Assembly (NCBI GenBank): GCA_003833135.1 | Contig: QZLH01000445.1 | Span: forward strand, 1 to 64,000 | DNA length: 64,000 nt | From: Oehlia diaphana | Lineage: Eukaryota > Glomeromycota > Glomeromycetes > Glomerales > Glomeraceae | Reading direction: 5' to 3' | Notes under the pieces: generated by a model | What the model was told of the DNA's origin: nothing | Seen by the model: the letters and a program-made list of their open reading frames with translations, nothing else | Databases searched by the model: none | Shown here: in pieces, positions 9,280-19,044 of the stretch | How the letters are laid out: each line of letters begins with the position of its first letter | Position numbering within the stretch: position 1 is the stretch's first letter | Position numbers and translations under genes: made by a program

Positions 9280-12200
9280 TTAAATTTTCAGTCTTTGTTG
9301 TTGATTAGCTATTTCTAATGCCTCAGCTTCAGCTTCTAGTTTTCTAACTTCAGCTTCAGCAATTCGTGCTTTAATAGCACGCTCTCTTAATGCTATTTTT
9401 TTCTCTTCAATTTCTAATTCAAGTATCTCTGTTTTCTCATTTTCCAATGGCTCCTCTTTACTTTTTTTTGATGATTTTCTATTAGTAGAGGGAGAAAGTT
9501 TTCTTTTTAAAGAGGGTTTATTGGATAAATGATCATTTGTTAAATCAATAACTGGTTCTTTATTTTTTTGATTACGAAATCCTATATTTAATTAAAAAAG
9601 TTAGCTTTTACACGAAATTAATAACTGATAATTATTTTCATATATATTATTACTACCTTTGCGTATTATTGATTCACTTGTTCGCTTAATTTCACTTTTA
9701 TCCCGATGTGTATAAGGAACGCCCGTATTGTTATGAATTTCAATTGTTTTGTAACACCGTTCATCATATTTTTTCCCTCTATAAAATAAAAAAATATTTT
9801 TAAAAATTATGTATAATAAAAATATCAAGTAAATATAAATAACTAACCTTAAAATGGCTGATAGTAATTTTAATTGCTTTCCCTCTCTATTTACCATAGA
9901 ATGAGCCGCCTCTGCATTATTAGTATTTGTTCCACTTTTGCGCCAAGTTTCATGATTAATATTTGAAATAAATTGATTTAAAGAAGACAATACATATGGT
10001 TGTTGGTAATATTTTAACCAATCTACAAAAAAAAAAAAAAAACAATAATTTATTAAAATAATATAATTATTTAATTTAAAGTATTAATAATAAACTAATA
10101 TATACCTTCTATTCCATCATCATTTGTATCTTTTATTTGTTGTAATAGAACATTCACTTCTTCTTTACTAGATGCATTAGGAATTTGTCTTATTAACTTT
10201 TTTGTATTTTTTTCAAATGCTCTGTGATGCAAATTTCTTAAGAAAAAAAAAATAAATTAAACTTTAAAGATTTATAAAAAGTAATAAATAATGAAAAATA
10301 AATATATAAATACCGTTCAAAATGCACAAGACAAGACTTAAAAATAAAGGTCAAATGGGTCTCCCAATCTCTTTCACGATCCAGATCATGTAAAGCTAAT
10401 CCTAAGCCCTTGGCTTGTGCGCTATCCAGATCAGCTAGAATGCATCCGATACCATCTTTATGAATGTGTTGAAACTTAATATGTTGCCCAGTTACTTCAT
10501 AAATTACTTGAAATAAGGATAAAAATAATCTATGATATCCTTCAGCTGTAAAAACATTTGTAAAAATTCTACAAAATGATAATACTAAAATAAAAGTTAT
10601 ATATTTAATACATATTTCCTTTTATATGTATATTAAATTTATTAAATTGAATTTAAAAAAAAATTCACTTACTTAAATGATGATTAGAATCATATGTATT
10701 TATTTCAAATTCATTAATTTCTCCTTTCACTCGTTTGAAACTAACATCAATTTGAAACCACTCAAGTGCGATCAACTTTTTGGCTTGTTCAGCAAGCATG
10801 CATATAATAATTACTTGGCCATTATTTGTAAAAAGATCTAAAAAATAATTATTATTAATATACAATTAATTATGGATGTAAATTGGATTTAAAAACTTAC
10901 CAATTTTACGAACATAATTAGCCAAATTGGAATTTGCAGTTAATGCATTATGATATACACCCATAACTCCTTGCCCAAATGGATGCAAATTTTTATATGC
11001 TTTTCCTATTAAATAACGCAATTTATCAATATTATTCAATGATACATGCACCTCTGCTAAGATTTCTTTGTTGAAATATGCATTGATCAAATTCCCTATT
11101 AATTAATATAGTATATTATTAATAATATAATAATGTAAAATTTCCATTAAAATTTAACATTTACCTGATAATAAAGATCTTGAAGTAATAGTATCATCCT
11201 GATGAATTGCCTGTTCAATTAAAAGTTGCAAATTATTTTTAATTTCAGCAGGTGTTCTTTCTGGTGGAGGTGGAGGATGATTGTGAACACCAATACAAAT
11301 AAGAGCAACAAATGGACATTCAGTAATGTTATGAGGAATAATTTTAATAAATTGTACTGGACAAGATTTTTCAATTATGTCACCACGAACAGCAGTTCCA
11401 TTATTTAAGTGAGGAATATCTTAAATTTTAAAAAAATTAGATATTGCATATATACATATATCTGGTATACAATATAAAACAAAAAATTAAATATATTACC
11501 ACATTTTTTGCGTCTACAATTTCTAGGAACTATCATGTTACATTGTGCTACTCCTTGTGCCTAAATAATTAACTTAATATTTAGTTTTCAAAAAATAAAT
11601 ATATAAAAATCTAAATTAAAAAGTATTACTTACAGATACAGTACCAGAAAATAGATTTTGGAGAAGTGAAATATCTATTTCTTCTGGTTTAATTTTAATA
11701 AATCGATGCCATTTTTCATTTTGTTTGAATTTATCACATCCAATAAAATATGTAACTATTTGAGTCTGATAATTAGTAATTTTTCCAACATGAGCTCCTC
11801 CATCACAAGGTACATTCTCTTTTTTAAAAGGACAAGGAGATTTTTTTACTGCCAAAAACAAACTAATTAAATTTCAAATTATTAGTTCAAAATAATAATT
11901 AAATTAAAGGAATAATTGTTAAAAAACTTACGTGTATGTTTTAGCTTCTTTGGAGTTATTATCTTGCTGTTGTGTATACGTTTTAAAAGTTTCTGAATCA
12001 AAATCAACACTACAATGCTCTTGATTGACAAATTCTTGATCAGAAAACTGACAAAATTTAATGCCTTGGCACTTTCTTTTATCCTTTTTAACTGATATTC
12101 CACCAAAAAAGGGACATTCTTTAATATTTGAAGAACCACCTGAACCATTTGTTGAATATTGGATCTTTTTACAATTAAAGAATTTTAGTTTAATATATAT

Positions 12201-12575
12201 TTGCCATTAAATTAAATTAACATATACTTACATCTGAAAAAGCATCCATGTGGTTCTTCCAACCAGTAACATTAAATATTGTCGCAACTCCTTCTAGCGA
12301 GGTGTCTGGATACTCCACAGGAACAGTTGTGTAGATTACTTTTTGAACTTGTAGTTTAGGAGTAAAGAAAGCAAATGTTCCATCATTTTCTTCATCACCA
12401 CTTTTATCTTCATTAATATCATCTTTATCCTATTTGGTTTTATTTATTAGAAATAATAAAAAATTATCCTATCCTACACATTATTTACCTTATCTTTATT
12501 AACTATTTCTACAGGATCCATAAAATCTTCTGCATTATATTCTTCAATATCTGAAAGTTCAATAATAGAGGACAT
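9280..12575 (-). CDS. Mutator-like transposase, spliced, apparently intact
   Basis: The gene reads from ATG at 12575 (MSSIIELSDIEEYNAEDF) to TAA at 9280-9282 through roughly a dozen short introns. No stop or frameshift was seen along the exons I followed. Landmarks in order are a Cys-rich N-terminal part (KKSPCPFKKENVPCDGGAHV, YFIGCDKFKQNEKWHRFI), a CIGVHNHPPPP motif of the zinc-binding type common in MULE transposases, and a core with acids in FQIDVSFKRV, ILADLDSAQAKG and TNNAEAAHSMVNREG. A CLVHFERNLHHRA segment of C-x2-H form lies before the last acid. The tail has basic residues followed by a long Glu/Ala/Arg helix, likely a coiled coil. Exon joints need transcript support. Confidence 0.75.
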
Positions 12576-13939
12576 TATAATTTGTAGTTAAAAATTAATT
12601 TTTGAAGAAGATAAAATTCGAGAGATTGATTTTTCAAAAAAAAATTTTACGCGTTACGTTTTTGATTTGTGATCAAAAATAAGTTAACAACTACCTACTA
12701 TATTAATTTAAAGTCAAGCTGGATAATTGATTTATATGGATATAAGAATGTAAAATTGTTAATTATTTTGGTAATATTGTAATTAAATCTTGATTTAAAA
12801 ATAAAATCAAATTGCTACTTCTTACCATTTTAGACATTAAAAATTATGATTTTATTTAAAATAATCCCTAATAAATAAATTCCAATATTTTACAGTGATT
12901 CATGGAAAAAATTCCAATATTATAGCGATATAATTGTTCGTGATTTAAGTATAGATCGGTAATCTAAAAAATTATGTAATTATAAATTAATATTCACATT
13001 CACTTAATTTGGTAAATAAATAATTAATAACCTTCCCAACCATGGCATAAAATTTGCTTTAGGAAATACCTATCAAATAATAAATTCTCACACTCCTATT
13101 CAACTAGAAAATTACTGTAAAATACCTTTTTCCCGATCTTTTTGCAAATTTTTTAGAAATTTCGGCTATTTATATGGTGTGATGTTGTACAATATATAAA
13201 ATCAGATGTACAATATATAACATTATCAATTGATTTAACTTGATTTAGCATATTTAAAAAATAGAACGTATATCGATTTTTTTTTAAAAAAATTTATTGT
13301 CTTTAATTATCTTAATTACAATATATTTTCTTAATTAATAATTCTATAAACAAAAATTATATTTATTCCATCACCAGTTTTTATTTTCTCATTATAATAT
13401 CTGTTAAAAAGTATGAGTTGTAGTCAATTGATTAAAGGAAAAATCTTTTTGAAAATATAAAAAGAGATGATTACAGAAGTAGGTTGAAAAAATTTAGTAT
13501 TCACATACATGATAGTAGGTATATAATGGGATAAACTCAATGAGACGCTAAAATGATTAATAGAAAAATTAAAAAAAAAATGCATCGCATAAAATAAATT
13601 TTCATATAACAAAAAAAAAATCCATAAAATTACGTGCATACCTTCAGTTAGGTTTGTTTATAGATACCAAAAACTTAGCAACATTTAATAGCCTTTTGAT
13701 TCTGTTTCCAGTTAATTTTTTTCAAGATTGTTAACCTTACGCGCTTAGTTAATCTGTTTTGTTTATCTGGGTATTTTTTTTTGCCGTACTTTTCTTCAAA
13801 AATATTAGTTTGTATTTATTTGTTTTTGTTTCTAATGTACTTTACGAATATATAAAGCACGTCAAAAAGTTCAAAGAATTAAAAATATTGAGTTTAAGTT
13901 TTTTTCTGTACGTCTATACAGAATATCAATTTACTGATT
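12576..13939. other. Noncoding right part of the MULE
   Basis: This is AT-rich sequence between the transposase start and the right TIR. No supported gene is seen; short ORFs at 13424-13941 lack motifs. ACGCGT occurs at 12650-12655, about 75 bp upstream of the transposase ATG. The region presumably carries the transposase promoter. Confidence 0.5.
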
Positions 13940-14037
13940 GAACGTACATGTATGGAATAAAACTGTCACATGTATAGTGCATATCACCGTACGCTACGTA
14001 CATAGGTGTCTATACATAACATCTTTTCTATATAATC
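13940..14037 (-). repeat. Right terminal inverted repeat of the MULE
   Basis: These 98 bp are identical to 14671-14768 and are the inverted partner of 8892-8997 over the outer ~55 bp. They end in ctatataatc. Confidence 0.75.
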
Positions 14038-14669
14038 TGTTCAAATTTTATTTAAAGTGACATTTTATGACTTTCTTTCAAATTTTTACTCATCCTAAAA
14101 TCAAATTATAAAAATCAAATCTAATCTAATAATGCTTCGCCACACACGTTCACGTCATTCTCACTATAACGTCCATTAGAACTGGGCTATGATGGATGAA
14201 CTTGTTGACATACGCCAAGACAGAAATTGCGCCTACCACAATATTAATGGTAGACACTGGTCGAAATAGGACAATTCGACCTAAATTTGACCAGGTCAAA
14301 TATAGGTCGAATGACGATCTAACCTGTGTCAAATTGAGGTCAAATTTTCGGGCGCATTTAGGGTGCCAATCGTCTCAAATTCGGAAAGGATATTCGGCTA
14401 AAATTAGACTCAAATTCGGAAAGGATATTCGGCTAAAATTAGACTCAAATTCGGAAAGGATATTCGGCTAAAATTAGACCTATATTAGGACGTTATTACA
14501 TATTTGTTCGACCCTAAAAAAAACCATATTCGACTACTATATGTAACCTGAATATTATTGATAAATAGAGTTTTCAAGGCCGAATAATAAAGCATAGTAT
14601 AAGCAAATAAAACCCGTTTATTTTATATTTTATATATATTGACGTATAGTAATATAATTATATAAATCA
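14038..14669. other. Noncoding segment right of the MULE, up to the N
   Basis: No supported gene is present. It contains a 3 x 35-bp tandem repeat (14374-14478) and several copies of a ggtcaaat/ggtcgaa-like word around 14260-14350. It ends at the single N at 14670. Confidence 0.6.
14374..14478. repeat. Tandem repeat, three exact 35-bp units
   Basis: The unit begins ctcaaattcggaaaggatat and occurs at 14374, 14409 and 14444 without visible differences. The 35-bp period is not a multiple of three, and it is in noncoding sequence. Confidence 0.9.
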
Positions 14670-14670
14670 N
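14670..14670. other. Single-N assembly join
   Basis: One N directly precedes the 98-bp copy of the MULE right end. It mirrors the N at 6087. Confidence 0.8.
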
Positions 14671-14768
14671 GAACGTACATGTATGGAATAAAACTGTCAC
14701 ATGTATAGTGCATATCACCGTACGCTACGTACATAGGTGTCTATACATAACATCTTTTCTATATAATC
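14671..14768 (-). repeat. Partial right end of a Mutator-like element (copy D)
   Basis: Identical to 13940-14037. It is followed by gtgtatata (14769-14777), the same 9 bp that precedes the left-end copy at 5981. The pair 5981/14768 therefore behaves as the two ends of one insertion. Confidence 0.85.
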
Positions 14769-14812
14769 GTGTATATATTGAAAAAAATTTTTATTTAGAA
14801 AATAAATTTTTT

Positions 14813-14850
14813 TCGAAGACACGTGATTTACCTCCGCTTTAGACGTCCCC
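14813..14850 (-). repeat. Right arm of the inverted pair flanking the Mutator-like region
   Basis: The reverse complement reads ggggacgtctaaagcggagg and continues taaatcacgtgtcttcg, matching 5769-5805. It lies between the 9-bp duplication (14769-14777) and the ORF that begins at 14869. Confidence 0.65.
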
Positions 14851-14868
14851 CTATTATGGTCGCATTTT

Positions 14869-15959
14869 ATGGTCGCATTATGTGACAAGTCAACTTCAGA
14901 ATTCCAAGAAATTAAACTTCCAAGCCCAGAAAACATTTCTTCTCGAAAAGCTGGCTCCCCTGTCCGACAAGATGACTTTGATGGAATTGGATACGGAGGG
15001 TATCCCAACCACAATAAATATAACGATTTCAACAAAAAAATCACAAAAGAAGAAACATCACAAACAGATAATGAAGATAACAAAATGTATGTTCGGAGCG
15101 TCTCTCCGTACTGGGAAGATAGACAAGACACTTACACGGCGAGAACGGAAAGAAATGGGGAAGATTATATACCAAAACAACAAATTGGCAGCGGAATCGA
15201 GGATGAAAACAGTCAAAGCATTAAAGGGGTGCCATTTGGATGCTGTCCTAACACAGAGAGAGTACGAATCATGCAAGCATCCTTGGGCAAATTGTGCAGA
15301 GATTATGGCTTGGACAGCACTCTATGGACCCAAATTCCGAAAAAATCATGTAAACTTGTACTCCCGGACGATATTGACGGAGACTCAGATACCTCCATGT
15401 CCCAAGTGCAAATGGACAGCAAGGATGATGAAATGCTGGGGGTTCTCAACGATCCGAGAAATTCATTAATGTTGGTTGAGATGATCGCATGTGAATCTGA
15501 TATTTGCCGTGTTTCATCTTCTATCGGTTTTGAAATCAAAATTAAAGTACCTCTAGAAAATCTTATCGTATATATAAAGCGTGTTAAAGAGTATGGTTTC
15601 AACCATATCATTATCATTGGGGAACTTTATTGTGGGATGCTTTTTTTAGATTGTTACGGTCGTTTATTTGAATGGGATCATATGCAATATTTGTTATTTC
15701 CACTTGGGGATTATTTGAAAAAGGATTTCCAGATTAATCCAGCTGTAGCATGGAAAGCAGCAGGTGAATTTGTATTTGAGATAAAGACCAGAGAGGTTCA
15801 GTATTTGTGTAATTTGATCATTTTTTATCTTAAATTTTTATAACAGTTCCTTTTCTTTTAGATTCACCAGGAAAACACAACATCCATCCCCTCACAAAGA
15901 AGAATAAAAAAAAAGTAAAAATTCGAAAAAGAAGCATCGTCGTTGATAAATTTCCTTAA
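14869..15959 (+). pseudogene. Unrecognised protein gene, probably frameshifted near 15460
   Basis: Two overlapping plus-strand frames are open. The frame starting at 14882 (195 codons) looks protein-like in its 3' half: CKHPWANCAEIMAWTALYGP then PPCPKCKWTARMMKCWGF, a CxxC-containing segment. It stops at 15467. The frame starting at 14869 (324 codons) looks protein-like only after about 15470 (KVPLENLIVYIKRVKEYGFN, GMLFLDCYGRLFEWD). The simplest reading is one gene with a frameshift near 15460. After ~15795 a short intron probably leads to a basic last exon (KKNKKKVKIRKRSIVVDKFP) ending at TAA 15957-15959. Family and function are not recognised. The 9-bp MULE duplication lies only ~100 bp upstream of the first ATG. 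Confidence 0.5.
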
Positions 15960-17083
15960 AAAAATTTTAGCTAAAATTCTATTATCAATTGTGAATTGCA
16001 AAGAATTTCATTTTGTTATTAAATATTTTAGAATTACGAAAGATCCTATAACAGATGTAACTAGTGACAGGTTTCTACTTTCTTTGAGTAATAAGTATTT
16101 TCGGGATGGAGGGGTTAAATTTTTAATTATGGAAGTATTATACAGTATAGCTATTTGTAGCAATATTTGTAAATTACATGTCATCTTGTACTCAAAAAAA
16201 TATATCAACAAAAAATAAATAAATCATTTTATTGCATGCAATTATCTGATGCGATACATAATCATATTTGTAAAACTATCAGTAAAACCTATTTCTATAT
16301 ACGTCCTATGTAAAATATATATTGCATTGGAATAAGAGTAACTACTCGGCTTATACATCTGATAACATATCTTGGTTAATTTACAACAGAAAAGAGAAAA
16401 CTTCCAAACGAAAGATAATTACCCGATTAATAGAGCTCGTGTCTTCTGAATACAAATGTTATTTTTTCTAACGGGATTAATCTTTCTTAATAGGATGCAT
16501 GTATGCAAACAAATATATTCAGTGAGCTTCTGTGAAAAATATCCGACCCGAGTGTAGATCTATGATTGTGTTACAATATTACTGAATTCTTTCTATATAA
16601 AGATCATCCATTCAATCTTAGTATAAAAATTTAAAAATATAAACAATTCAAAACTATTCTAAATAAAAAGATCAAAACCTCGCGAAATTTTTATGTATCA
16701 TTTTCTATACCTAGGCTAGTCTCTTAATAATCGGAAGCGCTCACATGATATTCGTGAATGAAATTCGATGTACATAAATAAAATCTTGATATAACAGAGT
16801 TATATAATATATTAAATTTGTTCTTGATATATCAGATTTCTTGATATATCGGATGACTTTTAAAAAATATTACTAATGGAACGGGAATTGACCGGTGTAT
16901 CGAGTTTCACTGTATATCAGTGCGATTTTTTAAACGCGATAAAACATTGTGATCTTTTTATTTATCATAAACTTTACATATGTTTTTAATATGCGTGAAT
17001 TTAATATTTCGATTGCCCCGAAAATTTGAAAATACATAATGGAATATATGTCATTTTCTATTTATTCAAAGAATGAAAATTTT
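15960..17083. other. Intergenic AT-rich region
   Basis: No supported gene is present. A short ORF at 15943-16218 has no recognisable motif. A possible degenerate MITE lies near 16756-16915. Confidence 0.5.
16756..16915. mobile_element. Possible degenerate CAGT-type MITE
   Basis: The right end reads TGTATCGAGTTTCACTG followed by TA, close to the termini of the MITE at 8348-8531. The interior has cttgatataacagag and cttgatatatcagat words like that family. The left end is weak (gtgaatgaaattcgatgta). Confidence 0.4.
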
Positions 17084-18062
17084 TTAATCCTAAAATAGAA
17101 TAAATTAAAATAAATTAATTAAGAATACATAATAAAAGAAATACATAATGTTAATATGAGATCTACTTACCATACGAGCTTTGAGAGTACGAGTGATTAC
17201 CCTCTCAGGAGTTCTATGAATAAAATTACTTTAGTATTCATGACTTCAAAATTACTCTATTGTTTTAAATACATACACTACATGGACAACAGCACCCCAA
17301 CCAGCCAAACTATCCCTATCAACAGCATTCAATAAAGATTGCGAAATAGTTTCAAATAAATCTTCAGGTTCTAAATCAGGTTCCCATAAAGATTCGCATA
17401 CTCCAAATAAACTATCTGTGGTTGATCCACCTACTACAAAATCTTTTGCAAAGTTAATACACCCTATCAAGTCCATTCCACAAATAAATGGTTGATTATT
17501 TTTGTCAAGTCCGGCAATTATTGGCTCAACAAAATATGGACCAAACCTATTTTTAAAATAAGAGAAAGTTAACCTCTTTGATATTTAAAAATATTAAGAA
17601 TTTTTGGATGACTACCTTCTTTCGTACAATGTTGAGGATACCATATGTGCTAATGTACGTGGTTCAATTTCGCGTTCTTCACTTAATTTATACATATTGA
17701 TTTTAAAACGAAACCTTTCTGATCTATTAAAAGTAAAAAAAAATGTGTTTATATAAATATATTACTAAGAAATTGAACTGAAATGTGAATATTATTTACA
17801 ATGTTCGAATATCAGTAGCTAGACCAGGAAGTCCTATAAAAGTTTTATCTGTTGCGGGAAATACTTTTGGAAATTCAGTTGACACAGTCATCAATTGAAC
17901 ACCAAGGCGTTTATCAGATCCAATAGCAACACAATTCTTTCCGGCCATTGCGACTATCGCCCCACCATTATATTCCATAATCGACTATAATATACAAAAT
18001 AGTACATTTCGTTAAAAAGAAAGTCCAGCTTATATTTAAAGTTTAATAGAATCATTTACCAT
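17084..18062 (-). CDS. PUP3: 20S proteasome subunit beta type-3 (Pup3/PSMB3)
   Basis: Six exons: 18062-18060, 17984-17800, 17723-17616, 17546-17277, 17213-17171 and 17089-17084. They total 615 nt (204 aa), matching the ~205 aa of this subunit. The start MSIMEYNGGAIVAMAGKNCV is typical of beta3, which has no propeptide and no catalytic Thr1. Family segments include DKRLGVQ, LPGLATDI, RRFGPYFVEPIIAGLD, SLWEPDLEPEDLFETISQ, DRDSLAGWGAVV and a TRTLKARMD tail. The subunit is structural in the beta ring. The gene begins with an exon holding only the ATG and ends with a 6-nt coding exon (GAT TAA). It is divergent from the PDRG1-like gene, with starts ~130 bp apart. Confidence 0.93.
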
Positions 18063-18192
18063 GGTGTCTAAAATATTTCAAAAAGAACAAGTTAATAGGT
18101 TAAGTTGCAAATGTCAAAAAAAAAAATCTTTGATATGCATATCAGTACTACGTTTATGATTACGTTTTTTTTTCAGATAGCAATTTTATCCA

Positions 18193-18822
18193 ATGGAATA
18201 TATTCCAAGTATTTATATAATTGTTATTCAATTTCTTTTTATTTTATTATTAAACGTTATGGTTAAATAGATTTGTTACAATTTAGTTCTTACTGAGCGC
18301 GAGCGCCTAGCTGAAGATATTTTAACAAACAAGCAATTGGTAATTAAAAATGTGCTTCATTTTAAACTTAGTTACACTTGCCTAATTACAAATTTTTTGT
18401 TCAAGGCTATAGATTATGATAGAACAAGAAACACTAATAGAGAAGCGTTAGCTAAACTTAAAAAAGAACCTTTAAATTCTCAAAAAAATGTATGGGTAAA
18501 TCTGGGAGACTTCTTTGTTAAGCTGGAAAAAGATAATGTAAAAACATATATAGAAAAAGGTAAAAGGTTATTATGCTCTTTTTTTACAATTCTTTCGTAA
18601 CATGGTCTGAATATAACGAATAATTCTGTATAAATAGATCAAAAGAACCTTGAAAAAGAAATTTCTTCATTAAGAGATACAATAAAACAAAAAACTATGG
18701 AATTAGAAAAATTAGAAACTGGCGAAATTAAAAAAATGAAAGGATTCGAATTACGTGGAATTACTGCTAATGATTTATATAATATCACTGGTGTTAATAA
18801 AGAATTTGGATTTGATGAATAA
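18193..18822 (+). CDS. PDRG1: PDRG1-like prefoldin-beta protein
   Basis: Four exons: 18193-18208, 18287-18339, 18406-18559 and 18638-18822. They total 408 nt (135 aa), close to human PDRG1 (133 aa). The translation has DYDRTRNTNREALAKLKK, KNVWVNLGDFFVKLEKD, KTYIEKDQKNLEKEISSLRD and MKGFELRGI, in the order expected for PDRG1. In animals this protein is part of the R2TP/prefoldin-like complex that helps assemble RNA polymerases and PIKK kinases. Two helices joined by the beta hairpin fit a prefoldin fold. The 16-nt first exon rests on a GTATTT donor and is the least certain part. Confidence 0.82.
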
Positions 18823-19044
18823 TTACTTTAATTACTTGTTACTGTATCATATTTCATCGGCAATCAAGGGGGAATTTATCATGCTTTAATCAAAGACTAT
18901 AATTTTAATCCACTGATTTATCATTTTTTTGTTTTTGTTGTTGGATTAATTAAATTTATTAATAATTTAGTGAATAAACTCTCATTTGATATTTGACAAT
19001 ATTCAAAAATGAAACATACATTATGTGCATTACTAAAATTCATT

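Larger units (their letters stand above)
8892..14037 (-). mobile_element. Complete Mutator-like (MULE) DNA transposon
   Basis: The element is 5146 bp. The left end (8892-8997) and the reverse complement of the right end (13940-14037) share an alignable outer ~55 bp, for example around agaaaacatgttatgtatag versus agaaaagatgttatgtatag. A single spliced DDE transposase gene on the minus strand fills 9280-12575. Long TIRs and 9-bp duplications are typical of Mutator-like elements. Its immediate flanks (8883-8891 atattatag and 14038-14046 tgttcaaat) do not match, whereas the outer copies of the same termini (5981 and 14768) are flanked by a perfect 9-bp repeat. Confidence 0.8.

Noticed and set aside
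13424..13941. Phe-rich short ORFs in the right part of the MULE
   Set aside because: Composition reflects T-rich DNA; no conserved motif or splice context.
15058..15617. Minus-strand frames inside the gene at 14869-15959
   Set aside because: They lie antisense to protein-like sequence and show no motif of their own.
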